The notes: a model not told the origin generated them from the sequence alone. A DNA stretch of 64,000 nt from Nocardioides perillae (GCF_013409425.1 NZ_JACCAC010000001.1:124001-188000); one strand, 5' to 3'. Counted from the stretch's first letter, positions 1 through 9,080 are shown. Program-made: numbers and translations.

Positions 1-431
1 TCGTGGTGGTCGAAGACGGTGCCGAGGCCGATCAGCTCGCGCACCGCGTCGGGGCCCTCGGTGACCAGCGCACGCACGGCCTCGAGGTCGCAGGCACCGG
101 CGCCGGCCACGAGCGTGTCGCGCTCGTGCTCGGCCGGGGTGTCCTCCGGGCCGAGGGCGGCGGCGATGCCGCCCTGCGCCCACTGCGTGGACCCCGCGCT
201 CAGCACGTCCTTGGTCACCACCACGACCTTGACACCGCTGGTCGTGGGGTCCTCCCGCAGCGCGGCGTGGATGCGCAGCGCGGCGGTGAGGCCGGCGATG
301 CCCGACCCGACGACGACGACGTCGGCCGGCGTGGTCCAGCTGTGCTCGGGCGCGCGCAGCCGGCCCGGGTGCTGGCCGGGCTGGCCGGGCTGGCCGCGGT
401 GGGTGCCGGGGTCCGGCGCTGGTCGCTCCAT
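1..431 (-). CDS. nadB: L-aspartate oxidase, N-terminal part (runs off the window)
   Basis: First enzyme of de novo NAD synthesis: oxidises L-aspartate to iminoaspartate using FAD. The visible 143 residues hold the FAD dinucleotide-binding motif (VVVVGSGIAGLTAAL, about residues 37-51), the VVVVTKDVLSAGSTQWAQGG stretch typical of NadB and fumarate-reductase-type flavoproteins, and the start of the helical region (VTEGPDAVRELIGLGT). A short Gly-Gln-Pro repeat lies in the N-terminal extension. The start is fixed by a TAGCCT hexamer exactly 7 nt upstream, the leaderless pattern used across the window. The 3' end lies beyond base 1. It follows panD in the same orientation, 41 nt downstream, and could also be read from the pan operon. 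Confidence 0.93.
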   Translation of the reverse strand, partial: MERPAPDPGTHRGQPGQPGQHPGRLRAPEHSWTTPADVVVVGSGIAGLTAALRIHAALREDPTTSGVKVVVVTKDVLSAGSTQWAQGGIAAALGPEDTPAEHERDTLVAGAGACDLEAVRALVTEGPDAVRELIGLGTVFDHH

Positions 432-438
432 CGGGTGC

Positions 439-444
439 AGGCTA
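439..444 (-). promoter_or_regulatory. -10 hexamer TAGCCT of nadB (leaderless)
   Basis: TAGCCT lies 7 nt before the ATG at 431, so the predicted transcription start is at or next to the start codon. It suggests nadB has its own promoter just after panD. Confidence 0.6.
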
Positions 445-472
445 GCGCCGCGGGCGGCGCGGGCCTGTGGCC

Positions 473-919
473 TCAGCGCGCCGCCGGAGCGGTGCGCGGG
501 TCGCGGGGTGCGGTGAGGTCGCCGCGCACCAGGCCGGGGCCGTCGAAGGTCTCGGCGGGGTCGAAGCCGGTGGCGAGCACCTTGTTGTCGCCGTCGACGA
601 AGACCACCGCCGGCTTCAGCTCCCTCGCCTCGGCCGTCTCGAGCTGGGCGTAGGCGATGAGGATGACGACGTCGCCGGGGTGCACGAGACGGGCGGCGGC
701 ACCGTTGATGCCGATCACCCCGGAGCCGCGCTCGCCGGCGATGGTGTAGGTCTCGAGGCGCGCGCCGTTGGTCACGTCGACGATGTGGACCAGCTCGCCG
801 GGGAGCAGGTCGGCCGCGTCGAGCAGGTCCTGGTCGACGGTGACCGAGCCGACGTAGTGCAGGTCGGCCTGCGTCACGGTCGCGCGGTGGATCTTGCTCT
901 TCATCATCGTGCGCAGCAT
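473..919 (-). CDS. panD: Aspartate 1-decarboxylase proenzyme
   Basis: Makes beta-alanine from L-aspartate for pantothenate and CoA. The 148-residue protein starts [20 protein letters not shown] and has the YVGSV self-cleavage site with Gly24-Ser25, exactly the position in the known family; Ser25 becomes the pyruvoyl cofactor. That numbering supports the chosen ATG. ITINGAA-like ([11 protein letters not shown]) and [11 protein letters not shown] segments are standard. The TGA of panC overlaps its ATG by one base (TGATG), so panC and panD should be translationally coupled. The C-terminal tail after about residue 125 is Pro/Ala/Arg-rich and lineage-specific. Confidence 0.97.
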   Translation of the reverse strand: MLRTMMKSKIHRATVTQADLHYVGSVTVDQDLLDAADLLPGELVHIVDVTNGARLETYTIAGERGSGVIGINGAAARLVHPGDVVILIAYAQLETAEARELKPAVVFVDGDNKVLATGFDPAETFDGPGLVRGDLTAPRDPRTAPAAR

Positions 920-1854
920 CAGCTGTCTCCCTCACGGGTGGTGCGGACGTCCGCGGCGGTGGTGCCGAGGACGAGCGGCAGGTTGTCGATGAGCCGGGTC
1001 GTGCCGACCCGGGCGGCGACGAGCACGCGGCCCTCCAGGGGGACCGTCGGCAGCTCGTCGAGCGAGGCGGTGGCGGTGAGGTCGGCGAGGCCGACGTCGG
1101 TGACCGCCAGGTAGTCGAGGTCGACGCCGTGGGCCTCGCGCAGCTCGGCGCGCGCGGCGGCGAGCGCCGCGGGCACACCCTGCGAGGCCGCCCCGGCCGC
1201 GGCAGCCAGCACCCGGTGCAGGGCGGCGGCCTGCTCACGCTCGACGGCGTCGAGGTGGCGGTTGCGCGAGCTCATGGCCAGGCCGTCGGCCTCGCGACGG
1301 GTGGGCGCGCCGACGACCTCGACGCCGAGGCAGAGGTCGGCGACCATGCGGCGCACCAGCGTCAGCTGCTGGTAGTCCTTCTCGCCGAAGACCGCGACGT
1401 CGGGGCGCACCAGGCCGAAGAGCTTCGCCACGACGGTGAGCACGCCGGCGAAGTGGCCCGGGCGCGAGGCACCCTCGAGCACGTCGGCGAGCGGGCCGGG
1501 GTGCACGGTGACCTGCGGCGGGCCGCCGGGGTAGACCTCGTCGACCGCCGGGGCGAAGACCACGTCGGCGCCCTCCCGGGCGCACACTGCGAGGTCGGCG
1601 TCGAGCGTGCGGGGGTAGCGCTCGAGGTCGGCTGCGTCGTCGAACTGCAGCGGGTTGACGAAGACCGAGACCACGACGGCGCCGTCGGGGCCGACGACCT
1701 CGCGGGCGAGGCGCACCAGGCCGGCGTGACCGTCGTGCAGCGCGCCCATCGTCGGCACGAAGGCGACGCGGCCACCCGAGGACCGCACAGGTGCGAGCAC
1801 CTCGGCGAGCGCGGCGCGGGTGGCGGCGAGCGCCGGGGTGGTGCCGCCGCTCAC
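919..1854 (-). CDS. panC: Pantothenate synthetase
   Basis: ATP-dependent condensation of pantoate with beta-alanine. The 311-residue protein has the HIGH-type motif in [10 protein letters not shown] (residues 34-43), FVNPLQF, the GEKDYQQL segment and the SSRN loop (KMSKS-like role), all conserved in PanC. The start is a GTG whose last bases overlap the stop of the upstream DUF2520 gene (GTGA), so the three genes form one operon ending in panD. The C-terminal 20 residues are variable. Confidence 0.97.
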   Translation of the reverse strand: MSGGTTPALAATRAALAEVLAPVRSSGGRVAFVPTMGALHDGHAGLVRLAREVVGPDGAVVVSVFVNPLQFDDAADLERYPRTLDADLAVCAREGADVVFAPAVDEVYPGGPPQVTVHPGPLADVLEGASRPGHFAGVLTVVAKLFGLVRPDVAVFGEKDYQQLTLVRRMVADLCLGVEVVGAPTRREADGLAMSSRNRHLDAVEREQAAALHRVLAAAAGAASQGVPAALAAARAELREAHGVDLDYLAVTDVGLADLTATASLDELPTVPLEGRVLVAARVGTTRLIDNLPLVLGTTAADVRTTREGDS

Positions 1855-2819
1855 GACACGTCCGACGGAGCCGGCGCCGCGACCGGGACGGCCGCGTCGA
1901 GGACCTCGAGGATGCGCGCGGCCCTGATCGGCAGCAGCCGGCCGTCGGTCACGACCCGGTCGAGCGTGGCGCGCCCCAGGGCGGCGTACGCCGGGAGGGC
2001 CTGCGGGGCGCGCGCCCGCAGCTCGGCGACGTGGGCGGCGACCGTGCCGACGTCGCCGCGCACGATCGGCCCGGTGAGGGCCGCGTCGCCCTGCGCCAGG
2101 GCGTTGTCGAGGGCGGCGTGCAGGAGAGGTCGCAGGGTGTCGGCGGGTGCGTCGACCCCGGCGGCGGCGAGCATCTCGCAGGCCTCCGTCACCAGGGTGA
2201 CGAGGTGGTTGGCGCCGTGGGCGAGCCCGGCGTGGTAGAGCGCGCGGCGCTCCTCGGCCACCCAGGTGCAGCGTCCGCCGAGGTCGGCGACGAGGGCGGC
2301 GGCCTCGCCGCGCTCCGCGGGGCCGGCGGTGACGCCGAAGACGCAGCCGGCCAGCCGGGGCAGGTCGACCGCCGTGCCGGTGAAGGTCATCGCGGGGTGG
2401 AGCGCGACCGTGCGGGCGCCGACGGCGGCGGCGGGCTCGAGCACGGCCAGGCCGTGGCGCCCCGAGGTGTGCACCACGAGCTGGCCGGGCCGCAGCGCGC
2501 CGGCGCTCGCCAGCACGCGCACGACGTTGGGCAAGGCGTCGTCGGGCACGGTGAGGAGCAGCAGGTCGCAGCGGCGCGCGACCTCGCTGGGGCGCTCGAC
2601 CGGGGTGCCGGGCAGCAGCGCGGCCACCCGGGCGCGGGAGGCGTCGGACTCGGCCGCCGCAGCGACGACCTGGTGGCCCGCGCCGCGCAGCGCGGCCGCG
2701 AGGACGGCACCGACGCGACCGGCGCCGACGACGCCGACGGTCGGCAGCGCGGTCGGGTGCGCGGGGGTGCCCGTGGTCGTCGCCGGTGGGCAGGCAGGAC
2801 GGGACGCAGGGTGGGACAT
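1851..2819 (-). CDS. Rossmann-like DUF2520 protein linked to pantothenate genes
   Basis: 322 residues with an N-terminal dinucleotide-binding fold ([14 protein letters not shown], about residues 28-41) and the DUF2520 C-terminal helical domain (PMTF-like [13 protein letters not shown], then [13 protein letters not shown]). It resembles ketopantoate/pyrroline-carboxylate reductase-type folds. In Mycobacterium tuberculosis the homologous gene (Rv3603c) sits in the same place before panC, so a role in pantoate or CoA supply is inferred but not shown. The longer reading frame upstream is rejected, because the ATG at 2819 has a strong GAGGAGGT ribosome site about 9 nt before it. First gene of the DUF2520-panC-panD operon. 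Confidence 0.85.
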   Translation of the reverse strand: MSHPASRPACPPATTTGTPAHPTALPTVGVVGAGRVGAVLAAALRGAGHQVVAAAAESDASRARVAALLPGTPVERPSEVARRCDLLLLTVPDDALPNVVRVLASAGALRPGQLVVHTSGRHGLAVLEPAAAVGARTVALHPAMTFTGTAVDLPRLAGCVFGVTAGPAERGEAAALVADLGGRCTWVAEERRALYHAGLAHGANHLVTLVTEACEMLAAAGVDAPADTLRPLLHAALDNALAQGDAALTGPIVRGDVGTVAAHVAELRARAPQALPAYAALGRATLDRVVTDGRLLPIRAARILEVLDAAVPVAAPAPSDVS

Positions 2820-3000
2820 GGACCAGACCTCCTCGTTCCAGTCCCTCCGACCACCCCTCGCGGGGCCGGTGTGGGTACCGGACGGTTGCCCTAGCACGTG
2901 TGACGCTTGATCAACGCCGACGCTACGCCGCCGCTTCCCGCCCCGCCAGCCGAACCCCGGGTGACGAAGCGCACGTCGACGGCGCCTAGGGTGGGCCGCC
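2820..3000. other. Divergent intergenic region, DUF2520 operon / MidA-like gene
   Basis: It holds the GAGGAGGT ribosome site of the minus-strand operon, a possible minus-strand promoter (TTGATC at about 2919-2914, then TAGGGC 15 nt later, a short spacer) and the plus-strand TAGGGT hexamer at 2987-2992. No gene is seen. Confidence 0.4.
2987..2992 (+). promoter_or_regulatory. -10 hexamer TAGGGT (leaderless) of the MidA-like gene
   Basis: TAGGGT ends 8 nt before the ATG at 3001, matching the leaderless geometry seen at over ten genes here. Confidence 0.6.
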
Positions 3001-3759
3001 ATGAGCCCGTCCGGGACGCCGCTGGGGATGCCGTCGCTGCCGCCGCCCGGCGAGCCGACGTGGAAGCAGGCGTGGGACGCCGCCCTCTACGGGCCGCGCG
3101 GCTTCCTGCGCCGCCACCCGCCGGCGCTCGACCGCGACCCGGCCGCACTGGTCGCCCTGGTCGCCGCCGAGGCCCCGGAGGCCGTCGTGCTCCTCGGGTC
3201 GGCGGGGATCCTCGCGCCCGCCGTGGCGGCGGCGCTGCCGGGTGCCGACGTGCGCTTCGACCTGCCGGACGCCTTCGACGGGGTCGTGCTCGCGGTCGAC
3301 TGGCTGTGCCACGTGCCCGCGCACGTCGTGGCGGTGGACGAGGCGGGCTACCCGCGCTTCGTGCACGTCGACCCCGTGTCGGGGCGCGAGCGGCTGGGGT
3401 CGCGGCTCAACGAGACGTCGGTGCCCCAGAGCATCGGGCTGTGGCTGACCGAGTGGTGGCCCGTGGCGGAGGGCGGGCCGGGCGCCCGCGCGGAGGTCGG
3501 GACGGGTCGCGACGCGGCGTGGCGCGACGTGTGCCGGCGCCTCGCGGGCGGCACCGCGCTGGCGGTCGAGCGCGGCCACACCGCGGCCGCACGACCGCGC
3601 GGCGGGTCGCTGCGCTGCCCGTCGGCCAGCCCGGACCGGGTGCCCGTGCCCGACGGGGAGCGCGACCTCGTCGCCGACGTGGCGCTCGACGCGGTCGCGG
3701 CGGCCACCGGCGGGCGGGTCGTCCTCGACGGCGAGCTGACCCGGGTCGTCTCGCGCTGA
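3001..3759 (+). CDS. Reduced MidA/DUF185-like methyltransferase-fold protein
   Basis: 252 residues. The opening WKQAWDAALYGPRGFLRR resembles the start of MidA/NDUFAF7-type (DUF185) SAM-dependent methyltransferases, and the middle (AVDWLCHVPAHVVAVDEAG, then VHVDPVSGRERLG) matches their conserved ANEWLDxxP...VxVDxxGRExLG region. The family is usually 350-400 residues with a Gly-rich SAM loop; here the SAM-binding core is shortened to VVLLGSAGILAPAVAAALP and does not show the classic loop. It may therefore be catalytically degenerate. The ATG is supported by a TAGGGT hexamer 8 nt upstream. It converges on the glycosyltransferase gene, with only 16 nt between them. Confidence 0.55.
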   Translation: MSPSGTPLGMPSLPPPGEPTWKQAWDAALYGPRGFLRRHPPALDRDPAALVALVAAEAPEAVVLLGSAGILAPAVAAALPGADVRFDLPDAFDGVVLAVDWLCHVPAHVVAVDEAGYPRFVHVDPVSGRERLGSRLNETSVPQSIGLWLTEWWPVAEGGPGARAEVGTGRDAAWRDVCRRLAGGTALAVERGHTAAARPRGGSLRCPSASPDRVPVPDGERDLVADVALDAVAAATGGRVVLDGELTRVVSR

Positions 3760-3775
3760 GGCCCGGGGCGGGGGC

Positions 3776-4708
3776 CTAGCCGAAGAACGGCCGGGGTCGC
3801 CCCGGCAGCCAGGTCTCGCGCACGTGGTCGACGACGTGGACGCCCGGCGGGGCGGTCACCTCGACCACGTGGTCGGGCACCACCCCGTCGCGCAGGCCGG
3901 TGAAGACCGCCCACTCGCGCCGCTTGCGGGCGGTGCGCACGCTCGTGGCGAAGGAGTCGCGGTCGGTCCAGTGGGAGAACTCGTCGCTGTCGAGCCACTT
4001 GAGCTCGACCACGAGCCCGTGCGGCAGGCCGATGCGGGCGTAGTGCTCCGGCGTCGTCTGCACCTCCCACTCGAAGCCCTTGGTGAAGGTGAAGTCGGGG
4101 TGGACGGGGTAGCCCCACTCCTCGGCGTTGAGCAGGCCGACGTCGAGGAAGGCGGTCTGCTCGTCGCGCACGTAGAGGCCGTGGCGCGAGACCCGGGTGA
4201 CGACCGGGCGCGACCCGACCTGCCACGACAGCGCGGCCATCGAGGTCACCGCCTCGTCGGTCAGCACCATGTCGCCGTCCCACTTCCAGGAGTAGCGGGT
4301 GCGGACCTGGCTCAGGCACCAGTTGTAGTAGTAGGCCAGCGAGTGCACCGAGTGCTCGTGGACGCCGACGTGCTCGCGCCCCGCCCGCGCCACCCGGAAG
4401 GGGTAGGAGAGGGAGCGCAGCCGGTGGGAGAGCCCGCACCGCTCGGCGGTGGCCGCCGCGACCTCGGGGGTGCCGTCGGTCGAGCCGTTGTCGACGAGCA
4501 CCACCTCGTCGACCGCGCGCAGCAGCGGCGGCAGCACGAAGGGCAGCGAGCGGGCCTCGTCCTTGACCCGGACGACCGCGGTCGCGCCGCTGCGTAGCCG
4601 CTCGCCCCGTGCCCAGGGCCAGGTCACGTCGAAGTCGTCGTGGCCCTCGAGGTTGCGCAGGCCCGTCGGGGTCACCCCGGCCCGGGGAGTCGCCGCCACC
4701 CGGCTCAC
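3776..4708 (-). CDS. Family 2 (GT-A) glycosyltransferase
   Basis: 310 residues. A GT-A fold is shown by AVVRVKDEARSLPFVLPPLL, the nucleotide-sugar loop LVDNGSTDGT (residues 71-80) and the metal-binding DxD-type WDGDMVL (about 142-148). Cytoplasmic: no membrane segment is visible. The substrate cannot be told. The GTG start overlaps the stop of the upstream sulfotransferase gene (GTGA), so the two are coupled. The divergent neighbour at 5891 encodes a sulfotransferase-like/GT2 fusion, and the three probably decorate one surface glycan. Confidence 0.85.
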   Translation of the reverse strand: MSRVAATPRAGVTPTGLRNLEGHDDFDVTWPWARGERLRSGATAVVRVKDEARSLPFVLPPLLRAVDEVVLVDNGSTDGTPEVAAATAERCGLSHRLRSLSYPFRVARAGREHVGVHEHSVHSLAYYYNWCLSQVRTRYSWKWDGDMVLTDEAVTSMAALSWQVGSRPVVTRVSRHGLYVRDEQTAFLDVGLLNAEEWGYPVHPDFTFTKGFEWEVQTTPEHYARIGLPHGLVVELKWLDSDEFSHWTDRDSFATSVRTARKRREWAVFTGLRDGVVPDHVVEVTAPPGVHVVDHVRETWLPGRPRPFFG

Positions 4709-5853
4709 CGGCCGCCGGGGCCGGCAGGGCCGCCGGGGCCGCCGGGGCCGCCGGGGCGCGCCTGTCCGAGGGCACGGCGTACGCCGCGGCGCACGGCGGG
4801 CGGCACGGCGGCACGGACGCCGTGGGGCACCCGGTCGACGACCGAGGTCGGGCGGGCGGTGGCTGCCGCCTCCCGGCGGGCCCGGTCGGCGGCGGCGACC
4901 GCGGTGCTGCGCGCGATGGCCTCGGACTCCTCGTAGAGCTCGGTGTAGGCCTCGAGCAGCTCGTCGAGGCCGCGGCGGGCCTCCTCGGTGTCGCCGTCGG
5001 GCTCGGCCAGGGCGCTCAGCTGCGACCAGGTCTCGCCGACGAGGGCGTGGAGGCGGCGGGGCAGCGCGAGGTCGTCGAGGTCGGCGCTGACGCGGCGCAG
5101 CCCGGGGTCGACGAAGCGGTGGACGTCGCGGATCTGCTCGTAGCCCGTCTGCTGCACGTGGCGTAGGTCGAGGTCGCGCCCGAGGCGGTCGAGCACCTTC
5201 GTCCAGTCGTCGAGCAGGTCGTGGTAGCGCACGAACACCCGGCCGTCACCGCCGCGGGTGGCGCGCTCGGTGTGCAGCAGCATGTTGACCCACGAGGCCG
5301 CGAGGTGGGCGGAGCCGAGGCGGTTGGCGTAGTACTTCTGCTTGCTGCCGACGACCTCGGCCGGCGGGCGCAGCATGGTCGCGAAGACCGAGCGCGCCCC
5401 GGCGCGGGCGGCCGCGATCTGCCACAGCGGCAGGAACCAGCTCAGCCGCGGGTCCTTGACGACGAGCTCGCGACGCTCGGCGAAGTGCGGCTCGAGCCAC
5501 TGCGCGCAGCGGATGCGCTCGGGCTCGCGGGTCGCCACGCGGCCGGTCTCGAACCACGCGGTCGGGCGGGCGTCGGAGACCGTGACGCCGACCTCGGCCA
5601 GCCAGCGGTCGTGCTGCTCGACGACCCAGCGCGGCTCCCCGAAGCCCTTGGGGTTGGTCTCGTCGGCCTCCACCTCCGGCTGCGGCACGTGCAGGCCGAG
5701 GAGGGAGGCGATCCCGGCGAGCGTGCTGGTGCCGCTGCGGCCCGCGCCGGCGATGAAGAGCACCGAGCGCGGGTAGGTCGCAGGGTCCGGCGCGTCGACC
5801 TCGCGGGCGTCGGCCGGCAGGGGCGGCGGGGCGTCGGGACGGGGAGCGCTCAC
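4705..5853 (-). CDS. Sulfotransferase family protein with Gly-Pro-rich tail
   Basis: 382 residues from the GTG at 5853. The P-loop-like PAPS motif is SVLFIAGAGRSGTSTLAG (about residues 30-47), and VVKDPRLSWFLPLW resembles the 3'-phosphate-binding segment. Expected reaction: transfer of sulfate from PAPS to a carbohydrate hydroxyl. The C-terminus is a short collagen-like run (GPGGPGGPAGPGGR) encoded by 9-bp repeats around 4718-4760. The upstream extension of the reading frame to 5934 is rejected because it would cross the divergent gene; TAGGCT 8 nt before the GTG supports a leaderless start. Coupled to the downstream GT2 gene. Confidence 0.8.
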   Translation of the reverse strand: MSAPRPDAPPPLPADAREVDAPDPATYPRSVLFIAGAGRSGTSTLAGIASLLGLHVPQPEVEADETNPKGFGEPRWVVEQHDRWLAEVGVTVSDARPTAWFETGRVATREPERIRCAQWLEPHFAERRELVVKDPRLSWFLPLWQIAAARAGARSVFATMLRPPAEVVGSKQKYYANRLGSAHLAASWVNMLLHTERATRGGDGRVFVRYHDLLDDWTKVLDRLGRDLDLRHVQQTGYEQIRDVHRFVDPGLRRVSADLDDLALPRRLHALVGETWSQLSALAEPDGDTEEARRGLDELLEAYTELYEESEAIARSTAVAAADRARREAAATARPTSVVDRVPHGVRAAVPPAVRRGVRRALGQARPGGPGGPGGPAGPGGR

Positions 5854-5861
5854 GGTCGGGC

Positions 5862-5867
5862 AGCCTA
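5862..5867 (-). promoter_or_regulatory. -10 hexamer TAGGCT of the sulfotransferase gene
   Basis: TAGGCT is 8 nt before the GTG at 5853. Only 37 nt separate this start from the divergent start at 5891. Confidence 0.5.
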
Positions 5868-5877
5868 ACGGCTCTGC

Positions 5878-5883
5878 GATACT
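5878..5883 (+). promoter_or_regulatory. -10-like GATACT of the fusion gene
   Basis: GATACT lies 7 nt before the GTG at 5891. It has the leaderless spacing but departs from TAnnnT at the first base, so support is weaker. Confidence 0.4.
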
Positions 5884-5890
5884 CCGGCGG

Positions 5891-8107
5891 GTGACGCGGG
5901 TGGTGCTGCACGTCGGCTTGCCGAAGACCGGCACGACCTGGCTGCAGGCCCTCCTGGGCGAGCACCGCGACGTGCTGCGGGAGTCGGGGCTGCTCTACCC
6001 CTTCGTCGCGCGCGACGCGATGTTCCACGGCGCGCTCGAGGTGCGCGAGAGCCGCAACTTCTACGGCCTGCGCGCCGCCGAGGTCGCGGGGTCGTGGCAG
6101 CGCCTGTGCGACCGCGCGCGGTCGTGGCTCGACGAGCGGCAGGCCGCCGGGCTGCCCGCCACGGCGGTGCTCAGCCACGAGGTGCTCGCCGGCGCGACGC
6201 CCGCCCAGGTCGAGGGCGCCCTGCGCCCGCTCGCCGACCTCGAGGTGCACGTCGTCGTCACGGCGCGCGACCTCGGCCGCCTGGTGACGGCGCAGTGGCA
6301 GGAGCGGGTCAAGCTCGGCGACACCCGGTCCTTCGCCGCGTGGCGGGCCGAGTCGGTCGACGGTCCCTGGCGCGCCGACGCGGCGCGCTCGGCCTTCTGG
6401 CACCGCGTCGACCCCGCCGACACCCTGACGCGCTGGACCGCCGCCCTGCCGCGCGGCCGCGGCCACCTCGTCGTCGCCCCGGCACCGGGTGCGGCGCCCG
6501 GTGAGCTGTGGCGCCGCTTCGCGGAGGCGCTCGCCGTCGACCCGGCGCTCGCCCCGTCGCTGCCGCCGCCCGCCAACCGCTCGCTCGGGACGCTCGAGAC
6601 CGCCCTGGTGCGCCAGGTCGGCGACGCCGTCGGCCGGCGGCTGCCTCCCGACGTGCGTCGCCGGGTCGTCAAGCGCGGCTGGGCCGAGGGCGAGCTCGCG
6701 GCCGCCCCGCCCGACCCCGCCTCGGCCCCGCTGCGCTGCCCCGCCGACCTGCTGCCGCGCCTGCTGGAGGCGACCGAGGCGTGGCTGCGGCAGGTCGAGG
6801 GGGCCGGCCACGCCGTGCACGGCGACCTCGGCGACCTCGCCCCCGTCGTCGCCGACCCGGGCGACCCCGCCCCCGACGAGGTGCCCCGCGGGCCGCTCGC
6901 CGCCCGCGGCGCCCGCGGCACCGCCGAGCGGCTCGTGCTGCGCGGCCTCGGCACCGCGCCCTCGCCTCCCCGCCCGTCGCTGGCCGACCGGGTGCGGCGC
7001 CGACCGCTCCTGAGCGTCGTCGTGCCCGCCTGGGGCACCGAGGCGTGGCTGCCCGCCTGCCTCGACTCCGCCCTCGCCGCCCGCCACCGCCACCTCGAGG
7101 TCGTCGTCGTCGACGACGGGTCACCCGACCGCTGCGGCGAGGTGGCCGAGCAGTACGCCGCGCGCGACGGCCGGGTGCGCGTCGTACGCGTGGAGAACGG
7201 CGGCCTGGGGGCCGCCCGCAACGTCGGCACGGCGCACACGAGCGGCGACTACCTCGCGTTCCTCGACTCCGACGACGTCGTCCCGCCCGACGGCTGGGCA
7301 CGCCTGGTCGACTCCCTGGAGCGCAGCGGGTCGGACTTCGCCGTCGGGTCGGTGGCGCGGTGGGAGGCGGGCTCGCTGCACGAGCCGCCGTGGATGCGGC
7401 GCCTGCACGCCGAGGAGCGCCGGGGTGCCGTCGTCGGCGAGCACCCGGAGCTGCTCGGCGACGTCTTCGCGTGGGACAAGGTCTTCCGCCGCGCGTGGTG
7501 GGACGCGCAGGGGCTGTGCTGGCCCGAGGGCATCCGCTACGAGGACCAGCCGACGACGACCGAGGCCTTCCTGCGGGGGCGCTTCGACGTGCTGCGCGAG
7601 GTGGTCTACCACTGGCGCATCCGCGACGACGGCACGTCGATCACCCAGCAGCGCGCGAGCCTGGTCGACCTCGAGGACCGGTGGGAGACCAAGCGGATGT
7701 CGTGGGCGTCGGTGCGACGTCGCGGGGACGCCGCGACCCAGCAGGTCGCGCTCGACCGGGTGCTGCCGGGCGACCTCCACCGCTACTTCGCCGAGCTGCC
7801 CGGCGCGCCCGACGCGTGGTGGGAGCTGCTGCACCGGATGGTGCGGGAGCTGTGGGGCGAGCGGTCCCTGGTGCACTCCGGCCTGCTGCCCGCCGACCGG
7901 CTCGTGGGCTGGCTGGTGGAGCAGGGGCGCCGCGACGACGCGGTCGCGGTCGTCGAGCACGTCGCCGCGCACCGCGCGGCCGCCGGCGGGCCGCTCCCGC
8001 GCGCTGTCGACCCGGCGGGCCGGGTGCGGCTCGACCTGCCGGCCTCGGTGCTCGACGTCTCGACGGTCGCCCCGGCCGCCCTGGCCGTACGCCCCCACGA
8101 GGTGTGA
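5891..8107 (+). CDS. Sulfotransferase-like / GT2 glycosyltransferase fusion
   Basis: 738 residues with two recognisable halves. Residues 1 to about 300: sulfotransferase-like domain beginning VVLHVGLPKTGTTWLQ, with the P-loop-like PKTGTTW at 11-17 as in PAPS-binding enzymes. From about residue 370 to 640: GT-A glycosyltransferase with LLSVVVPAWGTEAWLPACL, VVVVDDGSPDRCGEVA (DDGS about 407), GGLGAARNVG and the DSDD metal motif (about 459). A Pro-rich linker of about 60 residues joins them and a helical C-terminus of about 100 residues follows. No membrane segment. A protein that both adds a sugar and sulfates would suit a sulfated surface polymer; the substrate is unknown. Divergent from the sulfotransferase-GT2 operon and convergent with the betaine-type binding-protein gene. 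Confidence 0.75.
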   Translation: MTRVVLHVGLPKTGTTWLQALLGEHRDVLRESGLLYPFVARDAMFHGALEVRESRNFYGLRAAEVAGSWQRLCDRARSWLDERQAAGLPATAVLSHEVLAGATPAQVEGALRPLADLEVHVVVTARDLGRLVTAQWQERVKLGDTRSFAAWRAESVDGPWRADAARSAFWHRVDPADTLTRWTAALPRGRGHLVVAPAPGAAPGELWRRFAEALAVDPALAPSLPPPANRSLGTLETALVRQVGDAVGRRLPPDVRRRVVKRGWAEGELAAAPPDPASAPLRCPADLLPRLLEATEAWLRQVEGAGHAVHGDLGDLAPVVADPGDPAPDEVPRGPLAARGARGTAERLVLRGLGTAPSPPRPSLADRVRRRPLLSVVVPAWGTEAWLPACLDSALAARHRHLEVVVVDDGSPDRCGEVAEQYAARDGRVRVVRVENGGLGAARNVGTAHTSGDYLAFLDSDDVVPPDGWARLVDSLERSGSDFAVGSVARWEAGSLHEPPWMRRLHAEERRGAVVGEHPELLGDVFAWDKVFRRAWWDAQGLCWPEGIRYEDQPTTTEAFLRGRFDVLREVVYHWRIRDDGTSITQQRASLVDLEDRWETKRMSWASVRRRGDAATQQVALDRVLPGDLHRYFAELPGAPDAWWELLHRMVRELWGERSLVHSGLLPADRLVGWLVEQGRRDDAVAVVEHVAAHRAAAGGPLPRAVDPAGRVRLDLPASVLDVSTVAPAALAVRPHEV

Positions 8108-8141
8108 GGGCGCACGGCGGGCGAGCCCGGTCAGGCGGGGG

Positions 8142-9080
8142 TCAGAGCAGGCCCTCCTGGGTGAGGAAGTCCTCGGCGACCGCCTCGGGGGTCTCGCGGT
8201 CCACGCTGACGCGGACGAGCAGCTCGGCGAGCGTCTCGTTGTCGAGCGCGGCCATCAGCTGCTCCAGCGGCTCCTGCACGGCCGGGTTGGCCTCGAGGAA
8301 CTCGGTGCTGACCATCGGCACGAGGTTCTGCGCGGGCTGGATGCCGCGGTCGTCCTCGAGCAGCACGAGGCCCTGCTCTTCCAGCGTGCCGTCGAGGGTG
8401 CCGGTCTGGCCGACCTGCGCCTCGCCCGAGATCACCGCCTCGTAGGTCTGCGGGCTGGCGTAGCCCAGCGGCAGCAGCTCGGTGACGTCGATGCCGTAGG
8501 TGTCGGTGAGGCCGCCCTCGCAGTCGGGGCGGTCGGTGCAGTCAGGCGCCGCGGCGAGCACGACCGACTCGCCCTCGAGGTCGGAGAGCGTCGTGACGCC
8601 CTCGGCCTCGCTGAACTCCTGGGTGACGAAGTAGGCGTTCTGGCTGGTCGCCTCGGACGGCTCGAGGAAGGTGACGCCCTTCTCCTCCAGCAGCGGCTCG
8701 GCCTGCGCCAGGGCCTCGTCGGTGTCGGCCGCCGCGACCTCGGTGCCGTCGGAGAGGAAGTCGACGACGCCGCCGACGTACTCCGGGACGACCTGCACGT
8801 CCCCGGGGATCTCCGACATGTAGACGTCGCGGGTGTCGACGGCGTTGACGGTGACGTCGAAGCCGGCGTCGGTGAGCAGCGCGTCGTACATCGCGGTGAC
8901 GAGGTTGGCCTCGGGGAAGTTCTGCGTCGCGATCGTGAGGGGTCCGCCGCCGTTCGCGGAGGGGCTGTCGGAGCCCTCGCCCTCGGCGGCGAGGTCGTCG
9001 CTCGCGCACGCGGTCAGGGCCAGCGCCGCGGCCGCGAGGGTCGCGGTGAGCCGGCCGGTGGTGCGGAGTCGCTTGTGCAT
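8142..9080 (-). CDS. Glycine betaine/choline-type ABC importer, substrate-binding lipoprotein
   Basis: 312 residues from the ATG at 9080. Signal sequence ending in the lipobox LALTAC with Cys25 as the lipidation site, then an acidic linker and an OpuAC/ProX-like domain (LTIATQNFPEANLVTAMYD; VQVVPEYVGGVVDFL; LPLGYASPQTYEAVISGEAQ). Expected to capture quaternary ammonium osmolytes outside the membrane. Last gene of a permease-permease-binding-protein operon, with the ATPase divergent at 10611. The longer frame start at 9122 would spoil the signal peptide, so it is rejected. Confidence 0.88.
   Translation of the reverse strand: MHKRLRTTGRLTATLAAAALALTACASDDLAAEGEGSDSPSANGGGPLTIATQNFPEANLVTAMYDALLTDAGFDVTVNAVDTRDVYMSEIPGDVQVVPEYVGGVVDFLSDGTEVAAADTDEALAQAEPLLEEKGVTFLEPSEATSQNAYFVTQEFSEAEGVTTLSDLEGESVVLAAAPDCTDRPDCEGGLTDTYGIDVTELLPLGYASPQTYEAVISGEAQVGQTGTLDGTLEEQGLVLLEDDRGIQPAQNLVPMVSTEFLEANPAVQEPLEQLMAALDNETLAELLVRVSVDRETPEAVAEDFLTQEGLL

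Noticed and set aside
5246-7093. 615-codon minus-strand frame across the fusion gene
   Set aside because: Low-complexity Arg/Ala/Gly translation opposite a gene with clear domains.
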